Origin: an uncultured Deferribacteres bacterium
Lineage (GTDB): Bacteria > Zhuqueibacterota > JdFR-76 > DREG01
Direction: 5' to 3'
Assembly: GCA_913009825.1 (NCBI GenBank)
Contig: CAJVYQ010000017.1
Location: forward strand, 16,939-80,938
Length of the DNA stretch: 64,000 nucleotides
Shown here: one piece after another, positions 56,388 to 64,000 of the stretch
Numbering within the stretch: the first letter of the stretch is position 1
Layout of the letters: every line of letters begins with the position of its first letter
Program-made: the position numbers and the translations under genes
Notes under the pieces: generated by a model
Database searches by the model: none
The model's input: the letters and a program-made list of their open reading frames with translations, nothing else
What the model was told of the DNA's origin: nothing

Positions 56388-57821
56388 CTACTCTACCTTC
56401 AACGTATCGCCCGTCTCCTTCTGCAGCCGATAAAAAGTCGACAGCAGGGAATCCATTTTGGCTTTATAACGCGGGTCTGCGGCCAGATCGTGCATTTCCA
56501 GCGGATCGTCCTTTAAATTGAAAAGCAGTTTCTTTTGGATTTTGGGATAGATGATCATTTTGTAATCGCCCCGGCATACCATGCGCTGCAGGTGGCGGTA
56601 ACCGCCGTAAATGGCATCGTAGCTTTTCTTTTTGGTGCCCTTAATCAGCGGAAGCAAGCTTTTGAACTGAACATAATCCGGAATCGAAGCGCCGGCCAAT
56701 TCCAGCGTTGTCGGCATGATATCCTGCAAATAAACATGTGTATCAATTGTCTTTCCACGGGGAATACCGGAGCCACCGACAATCAGAGGTACCCGCACAC
56801 TGTGGTCAAACATATTCTGCTTGCCCATGAGGCCGTGCCGCCCCACTGCAAGTCCGTGGTCCGCAGTAAAAAAGATGATGGTATCGTCCGCCTGTCCCGT
56901 TTCTTCGAGAGTTTTCAGAATACGGCCGATTTGGTAATCCATGTGCGTGATGATGGCGTAATATTCCTGTCGGTGTACTTTAACTGCATATTTTGTGCGC
57001 GGAAAAGGCGCCAAACGTTCATCCCGTAGTTTTTCACCACAACCGATATCCTCTTTGTACGGATATTCCGGCAAAAAATTCTTCGGCACGTTTATTTTGT
57101 CCAGCGGATACTGATCCACGTAAAACTTGGGAGATTGTCGCGGATCGTGGGGTGCATTAAAAGCAATATACATGAAAAAGGGATTCTGCCGGTTCTTCGC
57201 ATCTTTGATGAAAGTTTCCGCATCATCGCGCAGCACTTCGCTCCAGTGTTTACCGCCTTTCCAGTAACCGCCGAATTTGGGATCGTACGGAGACCATTTA
57301 TCCGGTTCGCCTTTTTTAGGCCGGTCGTACCCCTCGGGAGTTTGGTTCGGCATGCCGGGCCGGATATGGATAGTGTGCTGAAATGCCGCCTTTGCAGCGA
57401 CCTTCACATGCCATTTACCGCTCATATATGTTTCATAACCGGCATCGCTTAAAAGTTGCCCCCACAGCCTTTTCCTCTGCGCCTCCTGTTTAAGGGACGG
57501 CTCCAATTCTCTGGCATGCCAGAGAAATCGCCCGGTATTCAACATGGTTCGGCTCGCTACACATACTGCACCGTTCCAGGCGCCTTGGTTATTTGCATGG
57601 GTGAATGTCACTCCCCTTTTTACCAAACGGTCCAGATTAGGCGTATGCAATTCACTGCAGCCCAGCGCATGGATCGCCCGAAAGGTTTGATCATCGGCGA
57701 AAATAAATAGCAGATTGGGACGCTTTTTTTGCTGAGAACATGAAAAAGCGAAGGGCGATAATGCCAGACTCAGCACACCCAACCCCGCTTTTTTTAAAAA
57801 GTCACGTCGATCCGTTTTCAC
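56388..57821 (-). CDS. Sulfatase (S1 family, CVASR active site), exported
   Basis: The protein has 477 residues. A Tat-like start (DRRDFLKK) with a possible lipobox (FAFSC, Cys28) is followed by LLFIFADDQTFRAI and GAVCVASRTMLNTGRFLW. The formylglycine Cys87 here sits in a C-x-A-x-R motif, which maturation enzymes also accept. SGKWHVK and FTADHGLAVGRHGLMGKQNMFDHSVRVPL follow. It is the most divergent of the four sulfatases. The stop is TAG at a normal C-terminus (LKVE). Confidence 0.9.
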   Translation of the reverse strand: MKTDRRDFLKKAGLGVLSLALSPFAFSCSQQKKRPNLLFIFADDQTFRAIHALGCSELHTPNLDRLVKRGVTFTHANNQGAWNGAVCVASRTMLNTGRFLWHARELEPSLKQEAQRKRLWGQLLSDAGYETYMSGKWHVKVAAKAAFQHTIHIRPGMPNQTPEGYDRPKKGEPDKWSPYDPKFGGYWKGGKHWSEVLRDDAETFIKDAKNRQNPFFMYIAFNAPHDPRQSPKFYVDQYPLDKINVPKNFLPEYPYKEDIGCGEKLRDERLAPFPRTKYAVKVHRQEYYAIITHMDYQIGRILKTLEETGQADDTIIFFTADHGLAVGRHGLMGKQNMFDHSVRVPLIVGGSGIPRGKTIDTHVYLQDIMPTTLELAGASIPDYVQFKSLLPLIKGTKKKSYDAIYGGYRHLQRMVCRGDYKMIIYPKIQKKLLFNLKDDPLEMHDLAADPRYKAKMDSLLSTFYRLQKETGDTLKVE

Positions 57822-57948
57822 ACTGAATCTCCTGTTTTTTAAAATAGTTACAATTATTTGTTATCTGACATATTGTCGATTCAGCGAATCGACCTATATT
57901 CGCACTTCCGTCAACTTTCTTATCATCCCGGCATCTTTATTTAAGTTT

Positions 57949-58206
57949 TGTAACACTTGAGTTCTTTGAAAACATCAACAGTGATTTATCAGTGTATCAT
58001 TTATTCATACAACGATATCTGCCCATAACATGTCATTTCGAATGAAGTCCCGATATTTTTTATCGGGGCGAAGTGAGAAATCTCTACTCCACAAAAAAAA
58101 GAGGTATTAGATTTTTCACCCCAAGAAGCGGGGATTCAGAATGACATCGATGAAGTTCATTTAAGCAATAAAAATGTACCGCATATCAAAAAACTAAAAT
58201 GCTACA
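57949..58206. repeat. Family C element
   Basis: TGTAACACTTGAGTTCTTTG at the left and ATCAAAAAACTAAAATGCTACA at the right are inverted ends. Inside are TGTCATTTCGAATGAAGTCCCG, TATTTTTTATCGGGGCGAAG, AAATCTCTACTCC and GGGATTCAGAATGACATC, a nested inverted layout like the block at 13464. A half family A hairpin (GTCGATTCAGCGAATCGAC, 57874) lies just before it. Confidence 0.6.
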
Positions 58207-58245
58207 ATATTACTAATTTTTTCCGACTACTCAAATATTCACCCA

Positions 58246-61200
58246 CTACTCTTCAACAATCAACAGCCAGCCTTTCCCGGCCGGAACGGGGATTTCATCC
58301 GTTACCGAAAATGAAGCCGCTTTCTGGAAATCCCTGATCGCCGGAGCTGTTATCTTTACTTTTCCGGGGTTCAAGCCAAGCGCCTGCCAATCGATCTTCA
58401 GACGACACGTTATATCCGTTTTCGCCCAACTTGCCAGCGAAATGAGCGCTTTTCCTTTCCGGATATAAACAGTGGCCGGCACATCATCCCGATCGGTTTT
58501 CACCGGGCAGTTCGGTGACCAGTAGCCGATCATCTCGCTGCTTTCAATGCCGAAATCATCCCACACCTGCCACACCGGTGTCGGATCGCCGGACCAGGGG
58601 AGTCGCGCTGTCATGTCGTAAATCATGCCGCGCCACCGGTTGCCGCCGTTCTGCAGCATTTCTCCCATCAAACCGAACGGAATGCCGGAGACTTCCACCA
58701 GCCAAAAATCGGGCGCTGAATTATAATCAAAATATTCGCCGAACCAGAGACGGTTGAGATACGGAAAATGCTCCAGATACAGATTGGCGCTGTTGGTAAA
58801 ACCATCACGCGGATTGTACTGATTGGCAGAATGCAAATCGATGAGCGCACCGGGACGATTGCGGTCCAGAATTTTACGCAATCGCTTCATAGTTGTGCGG
58901 TCAAAAGCCACATCGTCAATATAAATGCCGTCGATCTGCATATTTTTTGCCAGCCAGTTCAGCCCTTCCAGATAGTAATTATGCCAGCGCGACATACCGC
59001 TGTTGATGATTGCGGCATCTTTCATTTTGGGTACAAACCAGGCGGCAATATAGTTGCTGCCCAAGTGTTCCTGCAGCCAGGAAAAACCGCCGCCGGGGCC
59101 CGAGGAGAAGATTTCGGTACCCAGGCTGCGCAGAGCAAAAATCTCAACAGCGTGGTTGGACAACTCACGAATGGTGTCGTAAATTTTCACCTTCATTCCT
59201 CTGGCATGAGCTGCGTCCACATAAGCCTTCATCTCCTGCGTATGTAAAAACGGATAGTTGATGTACGGATTCACATCATTGCCATGGTGCACATTGATTA
59301 CATTGGCGCCGGTTTCGGCAATTTCAGCAACCGGCTTGAAACTGTGGTAATAGCGGTTATGCCAGTGTGCTTTCGTATCCAGCGTTTTGAACGGGGTTAA
59401 CAGCAGGTTGAGATTGAAAAACAGACTGTCGCCGGCCTGCATGGTTCGCTTTCCGCCGTATGCTCTTACAAGCGTCGTATTTGGTTCCGGATTGAAAATA
59501 TCGCAGCCGCCTCTGCCATTATTGAACCAGGAGATTGGCATAACCAGCGGCTTTTTTTGGTAAAAATTGGTGTTCAACGGGCGGGAATAATTTTCATCCC
59601 GCAAGACAAATTGTAATCCGGCGTTCACATCGCCAAGCCAGGCACCCTCCTGGTGTTTTTTGATGTCCCATTTCCAGTGCAGTTCCGACGGACAAAATCC
59701 TCCTTTTCGCCCCAACCCCATCATATATTTTGCCGCTTCCTTTTTCAGCGGAATTTCCAGCCGGATATCCTTCAGTGCAACCTGCTGCAAAGCCGTTACT
59801 TTCATCTGAAAATGCACAAAGCCGTCGAATTCCATGCGCGCGGCACAATCCAACCTCATCGGCCCGCCATTGCTGCTTACCTGCCACTCCACGGCGCCTT
59901 TGTTCTGTTTGATGAACCGGATATGTCCACCGGACCAACGCAATTCGGAACCATCGGCAAGCACGGCAATCAGCCGCATAGGCGCGGCCAATATTTCCCG
60001 GCCGTTCGCTACCAGACGGGTTACTTCGGGAGAAAACAGACTGACAATGCTCCGGGGCAGACCGGTTTTTCCAATGGTCATCGCCCTGCCCAGACAGCTC
60101 ACCGTATTCCCCTTCACCGTCATGGGTGTAAACGGCGCAACGATGTCATCATCGAAGGCGATCCGTGAATTCAGCCAGCGCAGCCGGGAATGCCGCCAGA
60201 TTTCACTGTCGCCGCCGTCGGTAAGAATTTTATCTTTAATTTTCAGTTTCAATTGCACTGATTTCGGTTTCAGGCCTTTGGGTGCAATAGTGATTATCGC
60301 GTTGTAAACACCGGGGATTGCATCAACGGGAATTTGCACGCCCAGCCATAAAGCCTGAACCTTTCCTCTGCCCACTGCACAGATTTTTTTAAACGGCTTT
60401 CCGTCCCAATTGATTCCTTCCGTGTTGAAACTGCTGAAAGCCGCCGCCGGTAGTGCAGCGCCCTGTGTGCCGGTTTTAAGTTCGCTAAAATGCACAGATA
60501 TATTTTCTATAGCGGCTCTGCAGGCGTACAACCCGGTCTGAAAAGCGTAAAACTCTCCTCTTTCCGCTTCACCGGAAAAAAAACGGGAAGCTCCCTTTTT
60601 GATCCACCGGTACGGCAAATCATCTGTCATGCGGATGGGATATTTTCGATCTTCAGGGAAGAGCAAAAATTTCTCACCGGGATGCCGCTTCAGCAATCCG
60701 TCTGTTTCATCTTTTGTGGCAATCACCTCCATGGGATAAAAGCTGTTGAACCGGTCGATTGCCTCCATAACTGTCACCTCTGCACCCGGGAGGTTCAATA
60801 ATTTATTTTGCGACAGCTTACCGGCAAACAGGTTATGCCTTTGCAGCCAGGTTTGTTCGGCTATATTCTCCGGTTTTTGATAGGTAACGGTGGGATAATT
60901 TTTGCTGCCGGATTGGATATACGGCATATAATAGAAGTAATATGTTCCCGGCGCCGTCTGCGGCTGAAAAATCAGATCGCCGTATTCCCGGTTGATGTTG
61001 ACACGAAAAAGATTAGTGATTTTTACACCGGTGCCTGCATCCACCGCAATAACATTCGTATTTTCCGGGTGCAAGTCCCGCCGGCGCCAGGGGATGTGCA
61101 CCCACACGGCGTCCGTTTTTTTCGACACCTGAACCACAACGCGGTGATTGCCCAGCGAATCTGTATTCCAGCTTCCTGTTCCGTAAGGTATTTCCTGCGC

Positions 61201-61272
61201 TTGTGCGTCAACGATCATGATGATAAACAGAGTCAAAAGAGAACCGATAAATTTAAAACAAAAAGAAAACAT
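58246..61272 (-). CDS. Large exported putative glycoside hydrolase (DUF6067-type)
   Basis: The protein has about 1008 residues with a signal peptide ending AQAQE. The N-terminal half is beta-rich (PYGTGSWNTDSLGNHRVV, then sandwich modules to about 600). The C-terminal half is a TIM-barrel-like region with NVINVHHGNDVNPYINYPF, MKVKIYDTIREL, MQIDGIYIDDVAFDRTTMKRL, LIDLHSANQYNPRDG and a closing beta domain. The paired aspartates in YIDDVAFD suggest a retaining hydrolase, but the family has few characterised members, so the reaction is unknown. AAAGGA before 61272 supports this start. Its placement suggests action on the same sulfated polysaccharide. Confidence 0.75.
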   Translation of the reverse strand: MFSFCFKFIGSLLTLFIIMIVDAQAQEIPYGTGSWNTDSLGNHRVVVQVSKKTDAVWVHIPWRRRDLHPENTNVIAVDAGTGVKITNLFRVNINREYGDLIFQPQTAPGTYYFYYMPYIQSGSKNYPTVTYQKPENIAEQTWLQRHNLFAGKLSQNKLLNLPGAEVTVMEAIDRFNSFYPMEVIATKDETDGLLKRHPGEKFLLFPEDRKYPIRMTDDLPYRWIKKGASRFFSGEAERGEFYAFQTGLYACRAAIENISVHFSELKTGTQGAALPAAAFSSFNTEGINWDGKPFKKICAVGRGKVQALWLGVQIPVDAIPGVYNAIITIAPKGLKPKSVQLKLKIKDKILTDGGDSEIWRHSRLRWLNSRIAFDDDIVAPFTPMTVKGNTVSCLGRAMTIGKTGLPRSIVSLFSPEVTRLVANGREILAAPMRLIAVLADGSELRWSGGHIRFIKQNKGAVEWQVSSNGGPMRLDCAARMEFDGFVHFQMKVTALQQVALKDIRLEIPLKKEAAKYMMGLGRKGGFCPSELHWKWDIKKHQEGAWLGDVNAGLQFVLRDENYSRPLNTNFYQKKPLVMPISWFNNGRGGCDIFNPEPNTTLVRAYGGKRTMQAGDSLFFNLNLLLTPFKTLDTKAHWHNRYYHSFKPVAEIAETGANVINVHHGNDVNPYINYPFLHTQEMKAYVDAAHARGMKVKIYDTIRELSNHAVEIFALRSLGTEIFSSGPGGGFSWLQEHLGSNYIAAWFVPKMKDAAIINSGMSRWHNYYLEGLNWLAKNMQIDGIYIDDVAFDRTTMKRLRKILDRNRPGALIDLHSANQYNPRDGFTNSANLYLEHFPYLNRLWFGEYFDYNSAPDFWLVEVSGIPFGLMGEMLQNGGNRWRGMIYDMTARLPWSGDPTPVWQVWDDFGIESSEMIGYWSPNCPVKTDRDDVPATVYIRKGKALISLASWAKTDITCRLKIDWQALGLNPGKVKITAPAIRDFQKAASFSVTDEIPVPAGKGWLLIVEE

Positions 61273-61428
61273 TTTAATTCCTTTCACCTGCATTCTTCAT
61301 AAATTCTGCCATTAAGACACTAAGATTATTTAGAAACTGAGTTTCTTTCGATTGATGCTATAAAATCAATTTTCTTCTTTTTTTCAATACTTTTGCCTTT
61401 GAGTCTTCGCGGCAGTAACTTCTTCAAA

Positions 61429-62393
61429 TTAGAACCGTTCCGCCGCCCATTTTCCCAATTCGATGGCTTTGTAAATATCTCCGGCGGCGGGAAGGATATC
61501 ACCGATATTTAAAATCACCCTTCCGCGCAGGGTATTCGCAATTCTCTCACCGTACAATTTGATTGTGTCATCCGGCGTTTGGTTCGTAAAAAAGGTAGAG
61601 GGTACTCCCAAATAAGCTTTCATCGTTGGCGCCATGGCTTCCGGTAATTCTTCAATTTCATAATTGGTCATCGGCGCCGGAGTACAGCCATCTAACAGAT
61701 CAAATCCGGTTTGCCTGACCAGCGGAAACAATCCTTTAAAATTGCCGCCCGGCGATCTTCACCGGTTTCCTGATCAAAAAACCAGTGATCGATGCCGTCG
61801 TGGGAATGGGCGCAGTGACAATGAACCATTTCACCTAACAGATCGCTGCGGATCATATTCAAAACCGCCAGATTGTCCCGCCGGTGGCTCCAGTTTTCCA
61901 GCATCATGCACGGAACCCGGGTTTCTTCGTAAGCGTTGACCAACTGCCAACATTCATCCAATGTATAAGCAGCGGGAACTTCAGTGCCGGCGTATTTGCC
62001 CGCTTTCATGGCATAAACAGCCATGGGCGTATGCCATTCCCAGTAAGTAGCGATGATGACCGCATCCAGATCATCCCGATCCATCAGCTTTTTGAATTCA
62101 TATTCATCTTTCCAGTACTCCTCCGGCTGTTTCCGGCCGGCTTTTACCACCATATCCGTCGCTAATTTAAGATGGTCAGGCTTGGATATCACAAAGCGCC
62201 GGAACTGCACATCCGGCATGCTTAGCAAAATACTCAGTAAACCCCGGCCGCGGTTGCCGGTGCCAACCACACCAACACGAACCGGTTCCTGCTAGTCTCT
62301 GTTTTTGAACAGATTAATCCCGGAACTCCCCGCCGCAATACCAATGGCCGCGGCGGCATTGGTCTGGATGAATTTTCTTCTGGTAATTGACAT
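61429..62393 (-). pseudogene. Chimeric relic: Gfo/Idh/MocA N-terminus joined to a URO-D-like C-terminus
   Basis: The ATG at 62393 starts a Tat-like signal (SITRRKFIQTNAAAAIG). A TAG at 62292-62294 interrupts, and the same frame continues with QEPVRVGVVGTGNRGRGLL, an oxidoreductase Rossmann domain, to DHWFFDQETGEDRR. Near 61750 the match ends. After a one-base shift another protein begins, GNFKGLFPLVRQTGFDLLDG to GRVILNIGDILPAAGDIYKAI, which resembles the C-terminal third of uroporphyrinogen-decarboxylase-type (MtaA/CmuA-like) proteins. It ends at 61429. This is best explained by a deletion that fused two neighbouring genes out of frame. Confidence 0.7.
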
Positions 62394-62548
62394 TTAAACA
62401 TCCTCCCAAATAATGTGAGTATGAAGAATTTACATCAAACATATTAACAATATTTGTGATTTTGTCAAGAAGGAATCACAATTCCTGATTATTTTTATAA
62501 TTTGTCCAACCATTTTTTCGGAGAAGCCAATTTGAAAATGCAACAAAA

Positions 62549-62665
62549 CTGAATTGAGCGATTGTAGGGCGATTCGTTGAATCGCCAACAGGATTTACAC
62601 TAAAAAAATGAAAACCTGTTTGGTAACAGCAATAAGCTTAAAAACAAGAGAATCGCTCAATTCAG
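62549..62665. repeat. Family A element, complete copy (117 bases)
   Basis: Perfect 15-base terminal inverted repeats, CTGAATTGAGCGATT at 62549-62563 and AATCGCTCAATTCAG at 62651-62665, bracket two inner hairpins. One is GGCGATTCGTTGAATCGCC and the other AACAGG...CCTGTT around an A-rich loop. It carries no reading frame. The rest of the gap 62394-62751 has only AT-rich sequence and the promoter of the AbiEi-like gene. Confidence 0.85.
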
Positions 62666-62751
62666 GATAAAAATACTTGATTGCATTGCTAAATATACTA
62701 AATTAACAATAGTGTTAATGTTTTATCTTTAGGAAAAGTGAATCATCAACC

Positions 62752-63345
62752 ATGAGAGCTTTCGAACTTAACAAAATAGAAAAGCTATATTTTAGCACAA
62801 ACGATATTGCCAAAGCACTTTCTATTACACATGAATCTGCAAAAGTGACAGCTTCTCGCTACGCCAAAGCAAATATAATTAAAAAAGTTAAACGGGATAT
62901 CTATATTCTTACAAATAAAATACCGTTTTTAACCGAAGAGAAATTATTTGAATTGGCAAATATCATTCAAACTCCTTCTTATGTTTCTTTAACAACGGCA
63001 TTAAGTTATTACAACATTTCGACTCAGCAGCAAAGAGAGTTCGTTGAATCGATTGCGCTGAAAAAGACTAAATCCGTATGTATAAACAATATAAATTTTC
63101 AATTTGTTCTGATTAAACCCAATTTGTACGGGGGATTCATTTTATAGAATGGCTTTTTCAGCGCCACACCGAAAAGAGCGTTTGCAAATGCAGTCTATTT
63201 GTCATCGTTAAATAAGTATAACTGCGATTTCAATGCTATCTATTTCAATAAATTGGACATACAAAAAATTAAGGATTTTTTAAAGGAAACCAATAAAATG
63301 ACAATAAATTTCCGGATTCGTTTATGCAAGACTTACAAGATTTAG
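62752..63345 (+). pseudogene. AbiEi-type antitoxin/regulator relic, in-frame TAG
   Basis: The frame starts with a winged-helix domain (YFSTNDIAKALSITHESAKVTASRYAKANII) and the AbiEi-like middle VSLTTALSYYNI. A TAG follows at 63145-63147, and the same frame then continues NGFFSATPKRAFANAVYLSSLNKYNCDF, the usual C-terminal half, where a Lys would be expected at the stop. It ends at 63345 after a probable further frameshift near 63310. AbiEi represses and neutralises the AbiEii nucleotidyltransferase toxin, but no AbiEii gene follows. The low GC content contrasts with brxF downstream. Confidence 0.65.
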
Positions 63346-63496
63346 AAATTTTTGAGATAAAGATTTTTCAGATTCTGAACAGAATAGTAGAAAAAAGCTT
63401 TATGACGACACGGTCAAAATAAAAACAATGCCGGCAATTATCAACTACTTTAAAAACAGAGACTATAAAGTTAACCCGTATGAAAAAACAGCCTAA
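63313..63496 (+). other. Degenerate coding-like stretch between the AbiEi relic and brxF
   Basis: Two short frames, FPDSFMQDLQDLEIFE (from 63313) and KLYDDTVKIKTMPAIINYF (ending with TAA at 63494), read like parts of one protein separated by a shift. I do not recognise a family. It may be the end of the AbiEi-like gene or a second small gene. Confidence 0.3.
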
Positions 63497-63510
63497 ATCA
63501 GAAAGAGAAA

Positions 63511-63990
63511 ATGATGGCGAAACCCCTTGCTGATCAGATCATACACAAGCTCAGGAAGGCCTGTGAGCTCTATCATCGCTTAATCCTGATAGTGGGTCAG
63601 ACCGGAAGCGGAAAGACGAAAGCGTTGCGGGAGGTTTCGACCTCGACCTCGGCGCCGCTCATCAACGTCAACCTGGATCTATCACGTCGAATGCTTGAAC
63701 TGACTGAGCGCCAGAGGGCATTACAACTCCCCCTACTGTTAAGGGATATGGTAAATAAAGCTACCGGTGAAGTAGTATTGCTCGATAATATAGAGATACT
63801 TTTTGATATATCCCTGAAGCAAGACCCTCTGCGGCTTCTCCAGGGCCTTTCTCGAAATAAGACAGTGGTTGCTGCATGGAATGGCTCCATTGATGGCGAC
63901 CACATGATTTATGCCGTACCGGACCATCCGGAGTACCGCCGCTACATGGTCCGTGATTTTCTGGTGGCAAGTCCGGAGGTAATGACATGA
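63511..63990 (+). CDS. brxF: BREX type 3 P-loop protein BrxF
   Basis: The protein has 159 residues, the usual BrxF length. It has a Walker A motif GQTGSGKT at 29-36 (Lys35) and a Walker B-like EVVLLDNIEILFD around Asp92, with no other domain. In type 3 BREX phage-defence systems this small ATPase is the first gene, followed by brxC, a methyltransferase (pglXI), a helicase (brxHII), pglZ and brxA. The next reading frame overlaps its stop codon (ATGA), which fits this order. The identification rests on the P-loop, length and coupling and would be settled by the genes beyond the edge. Confidence 0.75.
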   Translation: MMAKPLADQIIHKLRKACELYHRLILIVGQTGSGKTKALREVSTSTSAPLINVNLDLSRRMLELTERQRALQLPLLLRDMVNKATGEVVLLDNIEILFDISLKQDPLRLLQGLSRNKTVVAAWNGSIDGDHMIYAVPDHPEYRRYMVRDFLVASPEVMT

Positions 63991-64000
63991 AGATGGCAAA
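63987..64000 (+). CDS. Start of the next gene, probably brxC (partial)
   Basis: ATG at 63987 overlaps the brxF stop codon and opens a frame (MKMA) that runs out of the window. By synteny with type 3 BREX loci it should be brxC, a large ATPase. Only 14 bases are visible. Confidence 0.35.

Noticed and set aside
40770..63345. In-frame TAG/TAA in several genes might mean stop-codon reassignment or amber suppression.
   Set aside because: TAG ends apt, the universal stress gene, the radical SAM gene, GH29, the DUF1080-type gene and two sulfatases at family-typical C-termini, and the in-frame stops include TAA as well. They coincide with other lesions such as deletions and frameshifts, so loss of function is the simpler reading.

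Overview
The window looks like the chromosome of a Gram-negative bacterium of the Fibrobacterota-Chlorobiota-Bacteroidota (FCB) superphylum, most like Calditrichota, KSB1 or Ignavibacteria. The evidence is a PorV/PorQ-family outer-membrane protein beside a TonB receptor with an N-terminal carboxypeptidase-regulatory domain. A secreted protein also ends in a YPNPFNPTT-type (T9SS type A / FlgD-like) C-terminal domain, and there are many lipoproteins and Tat-type sulfatases. Genus and species cannot be read from the sequence. Almost all genes lie on the minus strand.

Layout. 1-6.1 kb: an operon of TonB receptor, PorV-like protein and a large secreted protein cut by the left edge. 6.3-15.9 kb: a beta-mannan locus with a CBM9-like T9SS protein, GH26 mannanase, AGE-family (mannobiose-type) 2-epimerase, LacI regulator and, divergently, a GH5-type hydrolase. 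Palindromic GAAAACGTTTTC-like operators lie in the two control regions. 16-36 kb: mostly ordinary chromosomal genes (M1 and M16 peptidases, PlsC-type acyltransferase, apt, acylphosphatase, asnS, universal stress protein, gpsA, purM, tRNA-Leu, sodium:solute symporter, PflA-like radical SAM protein, Gfo/Idh/MocA oxidoreductase, glycerophosphodiesterase), with a toxin-antitoxin relic near 22 kb. 36.6-62.4 kb: a locus for sulfated, probably fucose-containing, polysaccharide. It holds four sulfatases, GH29 and GH95 fucosidases, a DUF6067-type and a GH67-like hydrolase, a 3-keto-disaccharide-hydrolase-domain lipoprotein, a sialidase-fold protein and an MFS sugar porter. 62.7-64 kb: the edge of a probable defence island, with an AbiEi-like antitoxin relic followed by brxF, the first gene of a type 3 BREX system that continues outside.

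Three things stand out. First, genes between 40 and 63.5 kb are heavily damaged by in-frame stops, single-base frameshifts in homopolymers, internal deletions and a two-gene chimera, while neighbouring enzymes are intact. Second, intergenic regions carry at least three families of short non-coding elements with terminal inverted repeats (here A, B and C). Their ends sit against gene ends, supply stop codons to three genes, and abut a truncated toxin gene. Third, the mannan locus has a readable LacI-type operator code. TAG is a normal stop here (apt, usp and others end in TAG at family-typical C-termini), so the in-frame TAGs are treated as lesions and not as recoding.
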